5,721 nucleotides of DNA from Planctomycetota bacterium (GTDB taxonomy: Bacteria; Planctomycetota; UBA11346). Each line of letters opens with the position of its first letter. Within the stretch, counting starts at the first letter, position 1. The DNA lies in the NCBI GenBank assembly GCA_024641365.1, contig JAHEDF010000186.1, positions 1-5,721 of the forward strand, written 5' to 3'. The notes below the pieces were generated by a model. It did not search any database. It was not told the DNA's origin and saw only the letters and a list, made by a program, of their open reading frames with translations. Below, piece after piece: positions 1-5,721 of the stretch. A program made the position numbers and the translations under genes.

Positions 1-1
1 T

Positions 2-919
2 TTTAAAACCCGTAGTAGTTATATTCCGCTCGATAACATTACTGAAGGCCAAGAAAAATTCTGCGTTTATAATAGCCCCTTATCAGAAGCTGCTGTATTA
101 GGTTTTGATTATGGATATTCGTTATCTGAACCAAAAATGCTTATTGTGTGGGAAGCGCAATTTGGCGACTTTGTTAACGGTGCACAAGTTATTATCGACC
201 AGTTTTTATCCTCTAGTGAAAGTAAGTGGGGGCGCGTATCGGGCTTAGTTATGATGTTGCCACATGGTCAGGAAGGCATGGGACCGGAACACAGTTCAGC
301 ACGTTTAGAACGCTTTTTACAAGCCTGTGCCGAAAATAATGTGCAAGTTGCATACTGTTCAACAGCAGCACAACATTTTCATATTTTACGCCGCCAAGTG
401 CAGCGCAAATTCCGCAAGCCATTAATATTAATGACTCCGAAAAGTCACCTGCGCTCCAAACAGGCCAGCAGTGACTTTAGTGAATTTACCAGCGGTCGTT
501 TCTATGAAATTCTTGATGACCCCAAAGCGAAAGCATCAAAAGTAAAACGCTTAGTAATCTGCACCGGTAAAATAGCACATGAATTAATTGATCGGCGTAC
601 AGAAGAAAAATTAGATAGTGTCGCCATAATTCGCGTTGAGCAATTGTACCCGCTCCATGAGGAAATGCTCAAAGACGTTATTAAACCGTATGGCAAAGCA
701 GACGTTATTTGGTGCCAAGAAGAACCGCAAAATATGGGCGCATGGTCTTACATTGAACCCCATCTTCGACGAATAACCGGCAAGGAAATTACTTTTGCCG
801 GACGTGAAGGGGCTGCAAGCCCTGCACCTGGGAGTTCCATTTTGTTCCAATTAGAACAAGAACAACTTATTGCCGCCGCATTAGGTATTACTGCACGCAA
901 ACCAACAAAAGCACATTAA
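2..919 (+). CDS. sucA: 2-oxoglutarate dehydrogenase E1 component, 3' part (5' end outside window)
   Basis: This is the C-terminal 305 residues of the thiamine-diphosphate-dependent E1o subunit, which decarboxylates 2-oxoglutarate and reductively succinylates the lipoyl group of E2 in the cytoplasmic ODH complex. The frame is open from the first full codon at base 2; the ATG at 137 is internal, because family sequence (YIPLDNI, then NSPLSEAAVLGFDYGYS at about residues 24-40) precedes it. Further family marks are WEAQFGDFVNGAQVIIDQF (about 50-68), LPHG, GPEHSSARLER (94-104) and WCQEEPQNMGAW (from 237), covering the transketolase-like pyrimidine-binding domain and the C-terminal domain. E. coli SucA is 933 aa, so roughly two thirds of the gene lies upstream. 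It ends in TAA 91 bases before sucB, its partner gene. The family assignment is secure; no frameshift or missing block is visible in this part. Confidence 0.96.
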   Translation, partial: FKTRSSYIPLDNITEGQEKFCVYNSPLSEAAVLGFDYGYSLSEPKMLIVWEAQFGDFVNGAQVIIDQFLSSSESKWGRVSGLVMMLPHGQEGMGPEHSSARLERFLQACAENNVQVAYCSTAAQHFHILRRQVQRKFRKPLILMTPKSHLRSKQASSDFSEFTSGRFYEILDDPKAKASKVKRLVICTGKIAHELIDRRTEEKLDSVAIIRVEQLYPLHEEMLKDVIKPYGKADVIWCQEEPQNMGAWSYIEPHLRRITGKEITFAGREGAASPAPGSSILFQLEQEQLIAAALGITARKPTKAH

Positions 920-1010
920 ATTAAACGTAAAAAACTCATCTTTCACCCATCGCGAAGATGCCTGTCGCTAAAAGACATCATCATTGCCCCGCAAAAGATT
1001 GTTAAATCCC
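920..1010 (+). other. sucA-sucB intergenic gap with two competing weak hairpins
   Basis: The gap holds CATCTT (937-942) and its inverted copy AAGATG (955-960) around a 12-base loop. The GATG end of the second arm (957-960) can instead pair with CATC (979-982), next to TGTC (963-966) pairing GACA (974-977). The two folds share bases and exclude each other. Neither is GC-rich nor followed by a T run, so this is not an intrinsic terminator and read-through from sucA to sucB is expected. No Shine-Dalgarno-like purine run lies at the usual distance before the sucB ATG. A regulatory role is only a possibility; RNA processing or chance are equally compatible. Confidence 0.3.
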
Positions 1011-2234
1011 ATGTCCCATGACGTCATTATCCCAGCTGTCGGCGAATCCATAACTGAAGGCACCATTGCACGCTGGCTCGTCGCTGACGGTGCCATTGTT
1101 ACGGAGACGACTCCTTTATTCGAACTCGAAACCGATAAAATCAGCACCGAAGTTCAAGCCGGTGCTGCAGGCAAAGTCACCTTTTCTGCAAAAGAAGGTG
1201 ATACCTTGGCCATCGGAACGGTCATTGCATCAATAGACACGTCTGCTGCAGGTACTGCGCCACAAAGTGCACCGCCCCCTGCGCCAGCAGTAAAAGAAGC
1301 ACCAAAATCTGCTGCACAAAATATTACCAGTACATTTACTGCACCACCACCCGCTGCGACCATGCCACTCAGTCCAGCCGTAAAACAATTTGTTGCTGAT
1401 AAAAATATTGATCCTGCAACGGTCACTGGCACCGGAAAAGATGGCCGCATTACCAAAGGCGATTTATTACAACACGAAGCAAAGCCAGCAGCTGCATCGA
1501 CACCAGCTACCACTGCTCCAAGTACTGACAGCGGAAAAGGTGTCACACGCAAACGTATGAGCACCTTACGTCAGCGCATTGCGCAACGCTTGGTGCAAGC
1601 TCAACGCACCGCAGCTATATTAACAACTTTTAATGAAGTTGATATGTCTGCTTGTATGGAATTACGTAAACGTTTTAAAGAAGGCTTTGAAAAGAAACAC
1701 GGAATTGGCCTCGGATTTATGTCGTTCTTTACCGTTGCTGCGGTTAAAGCGCTGCAAAAATATCCGCTCATTAATAGCCAAATTGATGGCACCGACGTTG
1801 TCAGTTTTGATGGCATTCACATGGGTGTTGCTGTCGGCACTGAAAAAGGCTTAGTGGTTCCGGTTTTACGCCATGCCGAAAAAATGTCCTTCGCTGAAAT
1901 AGAAAAAGCAATTAAAGGCGCTGCGCTCAAAGCGCGTGATGGGAAATTAACCATTGATGATATGCAAGGTGGCACATTTACCATTACCAATGGCGGCGTT
2001 TACGGCAGTTTAATGTCGACGCCAATTATTAACCCGCCCCAATCTGGTATTTTAGGCATGCATTCTATTAAACAGCGCCCAATGGCGGTTGATGGCCAAG
2101 TTGTTATTCGCCCGATGATGTACATCGCCCTCAGCTATGACCATCGCATCGTTGATGGTGCTGAAGCGGTCGGCTTCTTAGTACGTATTAAAGAATTAAT
2201 CGAAGAACCTGAAAAGTTACTGTTTGATTTATAA
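1011..2234 (+). CDS. sucB: Dihydrolipoyl succinyltransferase, E2 component of 2-oxoglutarate dehydrogenase
   Basis: E2o forms the core of the ODH complex and transfers the succinyl group from its swinging lipoyl arm to CoA. The 407-aa length matches the family (E. coli SucB 405). Order of parts: lipoyl domain about residues 2-76 with the lipoylated lysine K43 in ETDKIS; Ala/Pro/Thr linker about 78-118; E3/E1-binding domain about 119-155 (SPAVKQFV...[13 protein letters not shown]); second linker to about 176; acyltransferase domain 178-407 with the catalytic HRIVDG motif, H378 and D382. The ATG at 1011 was chosen because [13 protein letters not shown] begins as the family does; an in-frame TTG at 984 would add nine residues with no family resemblance. 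Neither start has a clear ribosome binding site. The succinyl rather than acetyl assignment rests on linkage to sucA and on length. A minor oddity is Ala in DGAEAV where E2o proteins often have Arg or Lys. Confidence 0.96.
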   Translation: MSHDVIIPAVGESITEGTIARWLVADGAIVTETTPLFELETDKISTEVQAGAAGKVTFSAKEGDTLAIGTVIASIDTSAAGTAPQSAPPPAPAVKEAPKSAAQNITSTFTAPPPAATMPLSPAVKQFVADKNIDPATVTGTGKDGRITKGDLLQHEAKPAAASTPATTAPSTDSGKGVTRKRMSTLRQRIAQRLVQAQRTAAILTTFNEVDMSACMELRKRFKEGFEKKHGIGLGFMSFFTVAAVKALQKYPLINSQIDGTDVVSFDGIHMGVAVGTEKGLVVPVLRHAEKMSFAEIEKAIKGAALKARDGKLTIDDMQGGTFTITNGGVYGSLMSTPIINPPQSGILGMHSIKQRPMAVDGQVVIRPMMYIALSYDHRIVDGAEAVGFLVRIKELIEEPEKLLFDL

Positions 2235-2273
2235 GCACACATTTATTCCTAATTTCCGATCGCTCGCTTTTTC

Positions 2274-2278
2274 AAGGA
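2274..2278 (+). promoter_or_regulatory. Ribosome binding site of lpd
   Basis: AAGGA lies 7 bases before the ATG at 2286, the standard Shine-Dalgarno spacing. It is the only clear site of this kind before any of the complete genes in the window, and it fixes the lpd start. Confidence 0.75.
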
Positions 2279-2285
2279 TATCTAC

Positions 2286-3701
2286 ATGTCTCAATTTAAT
2301 CTTATCATTATCGGTGCTGGACCTGGTGGTTACGTATGCGCCATTCGCGCTGCCCAATTGGGCATGAAAGTCGCAATCATAGAAAAGCGTGCGGCAGGAG
2401 CAAAAGTTCGTTTAGGTGGTACCTGTTTAAACGTTGGCTGTATTCCATCTAAGGCATTACTAGATTCGTCAGAACGATTTAATGATGCAGCGAAACATTT
2501 TGCGGATCATGGCATTAACATAAATGCACCTGCTATTGATGTCCCAACGATGATGAAACGAAAAGATAAAGTCGTTGGTGGTTTGGTAGATGGCATCAGT
2601 TATTTAATGAAGAAAAATAAAGTAGAAGTTTTCACGGGAACAGGATCTTTACTAACTGCTGGTAAAGTATCCGTCACCGCTGCTGATGGAAATGTCAGTG
2701 AATTACAGGCTAAAAATGTCGTATTAGCCATGGGGTCAGTGCCCATTGAGTTACCTTTTTTACCATACGATGGCACCACCGTCGTTAATAGCGACCACGC
2801 CATTGCATTTGATAAAGTGCCCGAACATCTCGTCGTCGTTGGCGGTGGAGTAATTGGCTTAGAATTAGGCTCCGTTTGGTCACGATTAGGTGCAAAAGTA
2901 ACCGTCGTAGAATTCTTGCCACAAATTTGCCCATTCTTAGATCCGGATGTGGCAAAAGAATTACAAAAATCACTCACCAAGCAGGGACTGACATTTAGCT
3001 TAGAAACCAAAGTAACCGGTGTCAGTGTTAAAAATGGAAAAGCCACGCTGACGGCAACTGATAAAGCAGATAAAGAAATTACCTTTCTTGGTGATAAAGT
3101 ATTAGTGTCTGTTGGACGACGCCCATTAGTTGAAAGTGCTGGACTGGATAAAGCTGGCATTGCTTTAACAGATAAAAAACGCGTCAAAACAACGCATGAT
3201 TTCGCGACCTCTATTCCAGGTGTTTATGCTATCGGTGATCTGATTGATGGTCCCATGTTAGCACATAAAGCTGAAGAAGAAGGTGTCGCCCTCGCTGAAT
3301 TATTAGCTGGTCATAAAAATACGCTTGATCATCATTTAATTCCTAACGTTGTGTATACACATCCGGAAGTTGCGACGGTTGGATTTACCGAAACGCAACT
3401 CAAAGAAAAAGGCACCGCTTATAAAGTCGGGCGCTTTGGTTTTATGGCAAATGGTCGCGCTAAAGCTGCGGGTGAAAGTGAAGGCTTCGTAAAAATTGTC
3501 AGCGATGCCACCTCTGACCGCGTTTTAGGTGCTGCAATAATTGGTCCACGAGCCAGTGATTTACTTGCAGAAATTACTGCGGTGATGGCTTTTGGCGGAT
3601 CAAGCGAAGACATTGCCCGCACCTGCCACGCACACCCAACTTTCAGCGAAACCGTCAAAGAAGCGGCGTTGGATGTACTGGGTCGCGCACTGCATTCGTA
3701 A
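2286..3701 (+). CDS. lpd: Dihydrolipoamide dehydrogenase (E3)
   Basis: This FAD enzyme reoxidises dihydrolipoyl groups on E2 and passes the electrons to NAD+. The 471-aa length is normal (E. coli Lpd 474). Visible parts: FAD-binding GAGPGG at 10-15; redox-active disulfide C47/C52 in GGTCLNVGCIPSK; NAD-binding GGGVIG at 186-191 followed by E209 at the end of the second beta strand, which fits NAD+ rather than NADP+; the second FAD motif VYAIGD; and the C-terminal dimer-interface catalytic pair H450/E455 in HAHPTFSE. A short insert (about residues 35-42) precedes the active-site motif, as I recall it doing in several Lpd subgroups. The gene starts 51 bases after sucB with a good ribosome binding site, so it is most likely cotranscribed with sucA-sucB as the E3 of that complex. 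It may also serve pyruvate dehydrogenase or glycine cleavage, which this window cannot show. Confidence 0.97.
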   Translation: MSQFNLIIIGAGPGGYVCAIRAAQLGMKVAIIEKRAAGAKVRLGGTCLNVGCIPSKALLDSSERFNDAAKHFADHGININAPAIDVPTMMKRKDKVVGGLVDGISYLMKKNKVEVFTGTGSLLTAGKVSVTAADGNVSELQAKNVVLAMGSVPIELPFLPYDGTTVVNSDHAIAFDKVPEHLVVVGGGVIGLELGSVWSRLGAKVTVVEFLPQICPFLDPDVAKELQKSLTKQGLTFSLETKVTGVSVKNGKATLTATDKADKEITFLGDKVLVSVGRRPLVESAGLDKAGIALTDKKRVKTTHDFATSIPGVYAIGDLIDGPMLAHKAEEEGVALAELLAGHKNTLDHHLIPNVVYTHPEVATVGFTETQLKEKGTAYKVGRFGFMANGRAKAAGESEGFVKIVSDATSDRVLGAAIIGPRASDLLAEITAVMAFGGSSEDIARTCHAHPTFSETVKEAALDVLGRALHS

Positions 3702-3704
3702 GTC

Positions 3705-3732
3705 CTGACACCAGGGCTCTGTTAGTCATATT
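3705..3732 (+). promoter_or_regulatory. Possible sigma70-type promoter for dnaX
   Basis: CTGACA (3705-3710, five of six matches to TTGACA) is followed after 16 bases by CATATT (3727-3732, four of six matches to TATAAT). Transcription would begin near 3739-3740, leaving a leader of about 35 bases before the GTG at 3774. It sits just after the lpd stop, where a functional change from TCA enzyme to replication gene makes an independent promoter reasonable. No T-run terminator separates lpd from dnaX, so read-through is also possible. Matches this good arise by chance fairly often. Confidence 0.3.
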
Positions 3733-3773
3733 CCAGTCTTGCCCCATGACGCCAAGGTCCACCATTCGCTACC

Positions 3774-4943
3774 GTGGACTACCTCGTCATTGCCCGAAAA
3801 TACCGCCCGCAAACCTTTAGTGAGGTTTCTGGTCAAGGTGTGATTGCTCGCACCTTGGCTAATGCGATTCGCTCGAATCGCGTGGCGCATGCTTATTTAT
3901 TTACTGGCCCGCGTGGAGTGGGCAAAACCAGTATGGCGCGCATTTTAGCGAAAGCGCTGTGTTGTGAAAATGGCCCAACAGAAAAACCGTGCGGAACGTG
4001 TCAGCATTGCACCATGATTACGGATGGTTCGCATCCAGATGTAGCCGAAATTGACGCCGCGCGATTTAGTGGCGTTGATGCCATTCGTGAATTATCCGAT
4101 GGCGCTTCATTTTCTCCGACGTTGGCTCGTAGTCGTATTTATATTCTTGACGAAGTGCACATGTTGTCTACATCCGCTTGGAATGCGCTTCTGAAATTAT
4201 TAGAGGAACCCCCTGCACACGTTCGGTTTATTTTTGCAACAACTGAAGTCGAAAAAGTAATTCCTACCGTTTTATCACGGTGCCAACGTTTTGATTTTCG
4301 TGCTATCGATTTAAATGATATTGTTACGCGCCTACAAGAAATTTGCGGGAATGAAAAAGTAACTTTATCCGACGCCGTTTTATATCGTATTGCGCGAGCT
4401 GCTGGCGGTGGGATGCGCGATGCGCAAACACTACTTGATCAATTAATTGCGGTCAGCGATGGAACTGTTAACGAAGAGGATTTAAATCTATTATTAGGGG
4501 CCGCTCGTGGCGAAGATCTTGATTTATTAATTAGCGAATTGTTGACTGGTGAATCAGCAAAATCAATTGAGTCACTAGAACGTATCATATCCGGTGGTGT
4601 ATCGGCTGCCACTCTGCTCGAACAATTAGTTGGGCATATTCGAGCGATGATGTTAATTCAAACGTGTGGAGCACAGTCGCCCGCCGTGCAACGCTTGGGA
4701 TTAATAACTGCTGCTATTGAATCGCAGGCCGCGACTATCACGGTCGAAAAAGCATTGCGCATTGCGCAAATACTTTTGGCCAGTCAACAAGCTTTGCGTC
4801 ATGGTGTTGATCCACGATTACAACTTGAATTAGCATGTGTTCGCATTGCTCGTTTAGGCGATGTCCTGGATGTTGATGGATTATTAAAACGCATTGAGCG
4901 ATTGGAGCGCAGCGCTAGCAGTGTCAGCGCAAACCCCAGGTAG
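3774..4943 (+). CDS. dnaX: DNA polymerase III clamp-loader subunit, short gamma-like form (zero frame)
   Basis: Reading the zero frame to TAG gives a 389-aa clamp-loader ATPase that opens the sliding clamp and loads it on primed DNA. Parts: Walker A GPRGVGKT (45-52); zinc module C64, C73, C76, C79; Walker B LDEVH (125-129); sensor 1 TT (156-157); SRC arginine finger R169; sensor 2 R215 in GGGMRDAQ; then the helical oligomerisation domain to about residue 370. Zinc, finger and sensor positions match E. coli numbering as I know it. The GTG start at 3774 is the only start codon between the preceding in-frame stop (3747-3749) and the family N-terminus (LVIARKYRPQTF). An AAGG at 3754-3757 is too far upstream to be a good ribosome site. 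The protein ends just after the oligomerisation domain, as E. coli gamma (431 aa) does. All other arginine codons I read in this frame are CGN; only the last is AGG. Confidence 0.93.
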   Translation: MDYLVIARKYRPQTFSEVSGQGVIARTLANAIRSNRVAHAYLFTGPRGVGKTSMARILAKALCCENGPTEKPCGTCQHCTMITDGSHPDVAEIDAARFSGVDAIRELSDGASFSPTLARSRIYILDEVHMLSTSAWNALLKLLEEPPAHVRFIFATTEVEKVIPTVLSRCQRFDFRAIDLNDIVTRLQEICGNEKVTLSDAVLYRIARAAGGGMRDAQTLLDQLIAVSDGTVNEEDLNLLLGAARGEDLDLLISELLTGESAKSIESLERIISGGVSAATLLEQLVGHIRAMMLIQTCGAQSPAVQRLGLITAAIESQAATITVEKALRIAQILLASQQALRHGVDPRLQLELACVRIARLGDVLDVDGLLKRIERLERSASSVSANPR

Positions 4944-5602
4944 GGCCGGGACCGTCTTCACGACCGCCACCGGCCCATACTCCATCTGCAAACACAAAGC
5001 AGCTACCGACAGAGGCGACAACAACCTCGGCCGCTAAAACACCAGCGACTGCAAGGCCTGCTGCCGCTGCTCCCGTTATTTCCGGACCCGCTGCGGTGTC
5101 AGTGAATGCACCAGCGTCTGAAAGCACGCGCCACGTAGCGCAAGCAGCAGCCTTACCGCAAACATACCTATTTGATGTGCAGCAAAAATGGGCGGAAATT
5201 ATTCAATCAGCGATGCGCGATAACCATCCGCAGTTGGCTACTGATCTAACCGTCTGTCGGCCAATTAGCCTAGCCAAGGGCGTCCTCACCCTAGAAGCGC
5301 CACACACATTATGTGATCGCAGTGCCGATGATGCGCTCATATTAACCACGCTGGCTCGCATTATTGCCCAAGTTGCTGGATATCATGTGCCCGTTTCACT
5401 GCGTCCACCTGGGGGCGTCTTTGATACGAGATCAGCTCGTTACCAAGCAGCTGAATCCCATCCTTTAGTGCAGGCCATTCGCAAACGCTTCGCAGCCGAC
5501 ATTATAGCTCGAGAACCCATAACTTTAGCCGAATGGCAACAGCGGCAGCAGTTTATTGAGAAACAGGCGTCCCCCGCACCCGCAGAAGATGATGCCGAGT
5601 GA
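3774..5602 (+). CDS. dnaX: DNA polymerase III subunit tau, full-length form by -1 frameshift at 4937
   Basis: Joining 3774-4937 to 4937-5602 (base 4937 read twice) gives a 609-aa tau-like protein; E. coli tau is 643 aa. Residues 1-388 are the ATPase described for the short form. Residues 389-464 are a Pro/Ala/Thr-rich flexible linker. From about 465 a globular tail follows: YLFDVQQKWAEII, a region rich in beta-type residues (RPISLAKGVLTLEAP), a helix region, and SHPLVQAIRKRFAADII near the end. This W..I..., PxSL.xG.L...P, HPLVQ layout is that of the C-terminal DnaX domain in non-enteric bacteria. In E. coli the tau-only part binds DnaB helicase and the polymerase alpha subunit, so a similar role is inferred. 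The -1 frame is open only after TAG at 4916-4918, so the tail cannot be fused upstream of that point. A separate gene starting at GTG 5096 is unlikely: no ribosome site, and it would begin inside the linker. An indel or sequence error is the alternative to frameshifting. Confidence 0.78.
4931..4937 (+). promoter_or_regulatory. Putative -1 frameshift slippery heptamer A AAC CCC
   Basis: In the zero frame the codons are GCA AAC CCC AGG TAG. Bases 4931-4937 fit X XXY YYZ with X=A, Y=C and Z=C. After a one-base backward slip the A-site proline tRNA again pairs with CCC, and the P-site asparagine tRNA meets AAA with only a third-position mismatch. The next codon becomes CAG and the frame continues into the DnaX tail. 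It lies inside the only 25 bases where both frames are open (4919-4943). Known efficient sites usually have A or U at Y, so a C-type site is unusual. No Shine-Dalgarno-like stimulator is seen 10-14 bases upstream; the nearest, GGAG at 4904-4907, is too far. Confidence 0.6.
4943..4976 (+). promoter_or_regulatory. Putative frameshift-stimulating hairpin in dnaX mRNA
   Basis: GGGCCGG (4943-4949) and CCGGCCC (4970-4976) form a perfect seven-pair G/C stem with a 20-base loop. CGT (4953-4955) and ACG (4960-4962) can close a small stem at its tip. The base can extend by GTA (4940-4942) with TAC (4978-4980) if A4977 bulges out. The core begins 5 bases after the slippery heptamer, the spacing expected for a -1 stimulator, and its first base is the last base of the zero-frame TAG. 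It is not a terminator: no T run follows and coding sequence continues in the -1 frame. Confidence 0.6.
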
Positions 5603-5721
5603 TGCACCAGCCACATATGATAAACGAAACGGACATGCCGATGGCAGCGGAATGCATCTTTTCTAAGCTAGAATCATAACTCTTTCAGTCCCATGAAACC
5701 AGGTCCTATAAGCGTAGACTC
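5603..5721 (+). other. Downstream region after dnaX, with a possible next-gene start at 5693
   Basis: The ATG at 5693 opens a frame running off the window (MKPGPISVDS, nine full codons and two bases). This is too short to name, and it does not look like YbaB/EbfC or RecR, which often follow dnaX. There is no Shine-Dalgarno sequence before it, though sucB lacks one too. TAGAAT (5669-5674) is a five-of-six match to a -10 box, but no -35 box is at the right distance. A 25-codon frame (5602-5679) overlaps the dnaX stop as TGATG; it is judged a chance frame. No convincing terminator is visible. Confidence 0.3.

Noticed and set aside
984..1010. In-frame TTG at 984 as the sucB start
   Set aside because: It would add nine basic residues (MPRKRLLNP) not seen at E2o N-termini, has no ribosome binding site, and the ATG at 1011 gives the usual start and length.
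2600..3187. 195-aa open frame on the minus strand inside lpd
   Set aside because: It lies wholly opposite a well-conserved lpd gene and its Ser/Thr/Pro-rich product resembles no family; it is a shadow of the coding strand. The same holds for the shorter opposite-strand frames.
3704..3715. CCTG acac CAGG hairpin after lpd as a terminator
   Set aside because: A four-pair stem without a following T run is too weak.
5096..5602. Independent 168-aa gene starting at GTG 5096
   Set aside because: The same frame is open back to 4919, the proposed start lies within a low-complexity linker without a ribosome site, and the sequence fits the DnaX tail reached by frameshift.
5636..5663. Terminator after dnaX (TGCC gat GGCA, then CTTTTCT)
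   Set aside because: The stem is only four pairs, and the T-rich tract is about ten bases away and interrupted by C; it does not form a credible intrinsic terminator.
5602..5679. 25-codon ORF overlapping the dnaX stop (TGATG)
   Set aside because: The overlap suggests translational coupling, but the peptide (MHQPHMINETDMPMAAECIF...) is very short and unrecognised, and such frames are frequent by chance.

Overview
The window carries the end of a 2-oxoglutarate dehydrogenase (ODH) gene cluster followed by the DNA polymerase III clamp-loader gene dnaX. All genes are on the + strand. The order is sucA (3' part only), sucB, lpd, dnaX, then 119 bases that may hold the start of another gene. I see no RNA genes, CRISPR arrays, insertion sequences or phage genes.

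Organism: a respiring bacterium with a complete TCA-cycle ODH, and moderate base composition by eye (not computed). The E2 protein has the [10 protein letters not shown] / ELETDKI style of lipoyl domain. The DnaX ATPase core has the RKYRPQTF...TTE..KV.PTVLSRCQRFD style, which differs from the enterobacterial DnaX sequence. From memory these lean towards Verrucomicrobiota or another PVC-type lineage, but gene order sucA-sucB-lpd also occurs in Proteobacteria, so the phylum is a low-confidence inference. Only lpd has a clear Shine-Dalgarno sequence; sucB and dnaX do not.

Layout: bases 2-919 encode the last 305 residues of E1o (SucA). After a 91-base gap with weak inverted repeats comes sucB (1011-2234, 407 aa), the lipoylated E2o core. 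After 51 bases comes lpd (2286-3701, 471 aa), the E3 flavoprotein that reoxidises the lipoyl arm. Together the three make one multienzyme complex turning 2-oxoglutarate, CoA and NAD+ into succinyl-CoA, CO2 and NADH. A 72-base gap with a possible sigma70-type promoter separates this cluster from dnaX.

The most interesting signal is in dnaX. The zero frame (GTG 3774 to TAG 4943) ends after 389 codons with the complete AAA+ ATPase and zinc module. The typical DnaX tail lies in the -1 frame up to 5602. The two frames overlap only in 4919-4943. That short overlap contains an X XXY YYZ heptamer, A AAC CCC (4931-4937), a rare AGG codon, the TAG stop, and a perfect 7-bp all-G/C hairpin stem (4943-4949 with 4970-4976) starting 5 nt after the heptamer. 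This is the layout of a programmed -1 ribosomal frameshift giving a 389-aa gamma-like and a 609-aa tau-like protein, with an unusual C-type slippery site instead of the A-rich E. coli one. A sequencing or real frameshift remains the main alternative.
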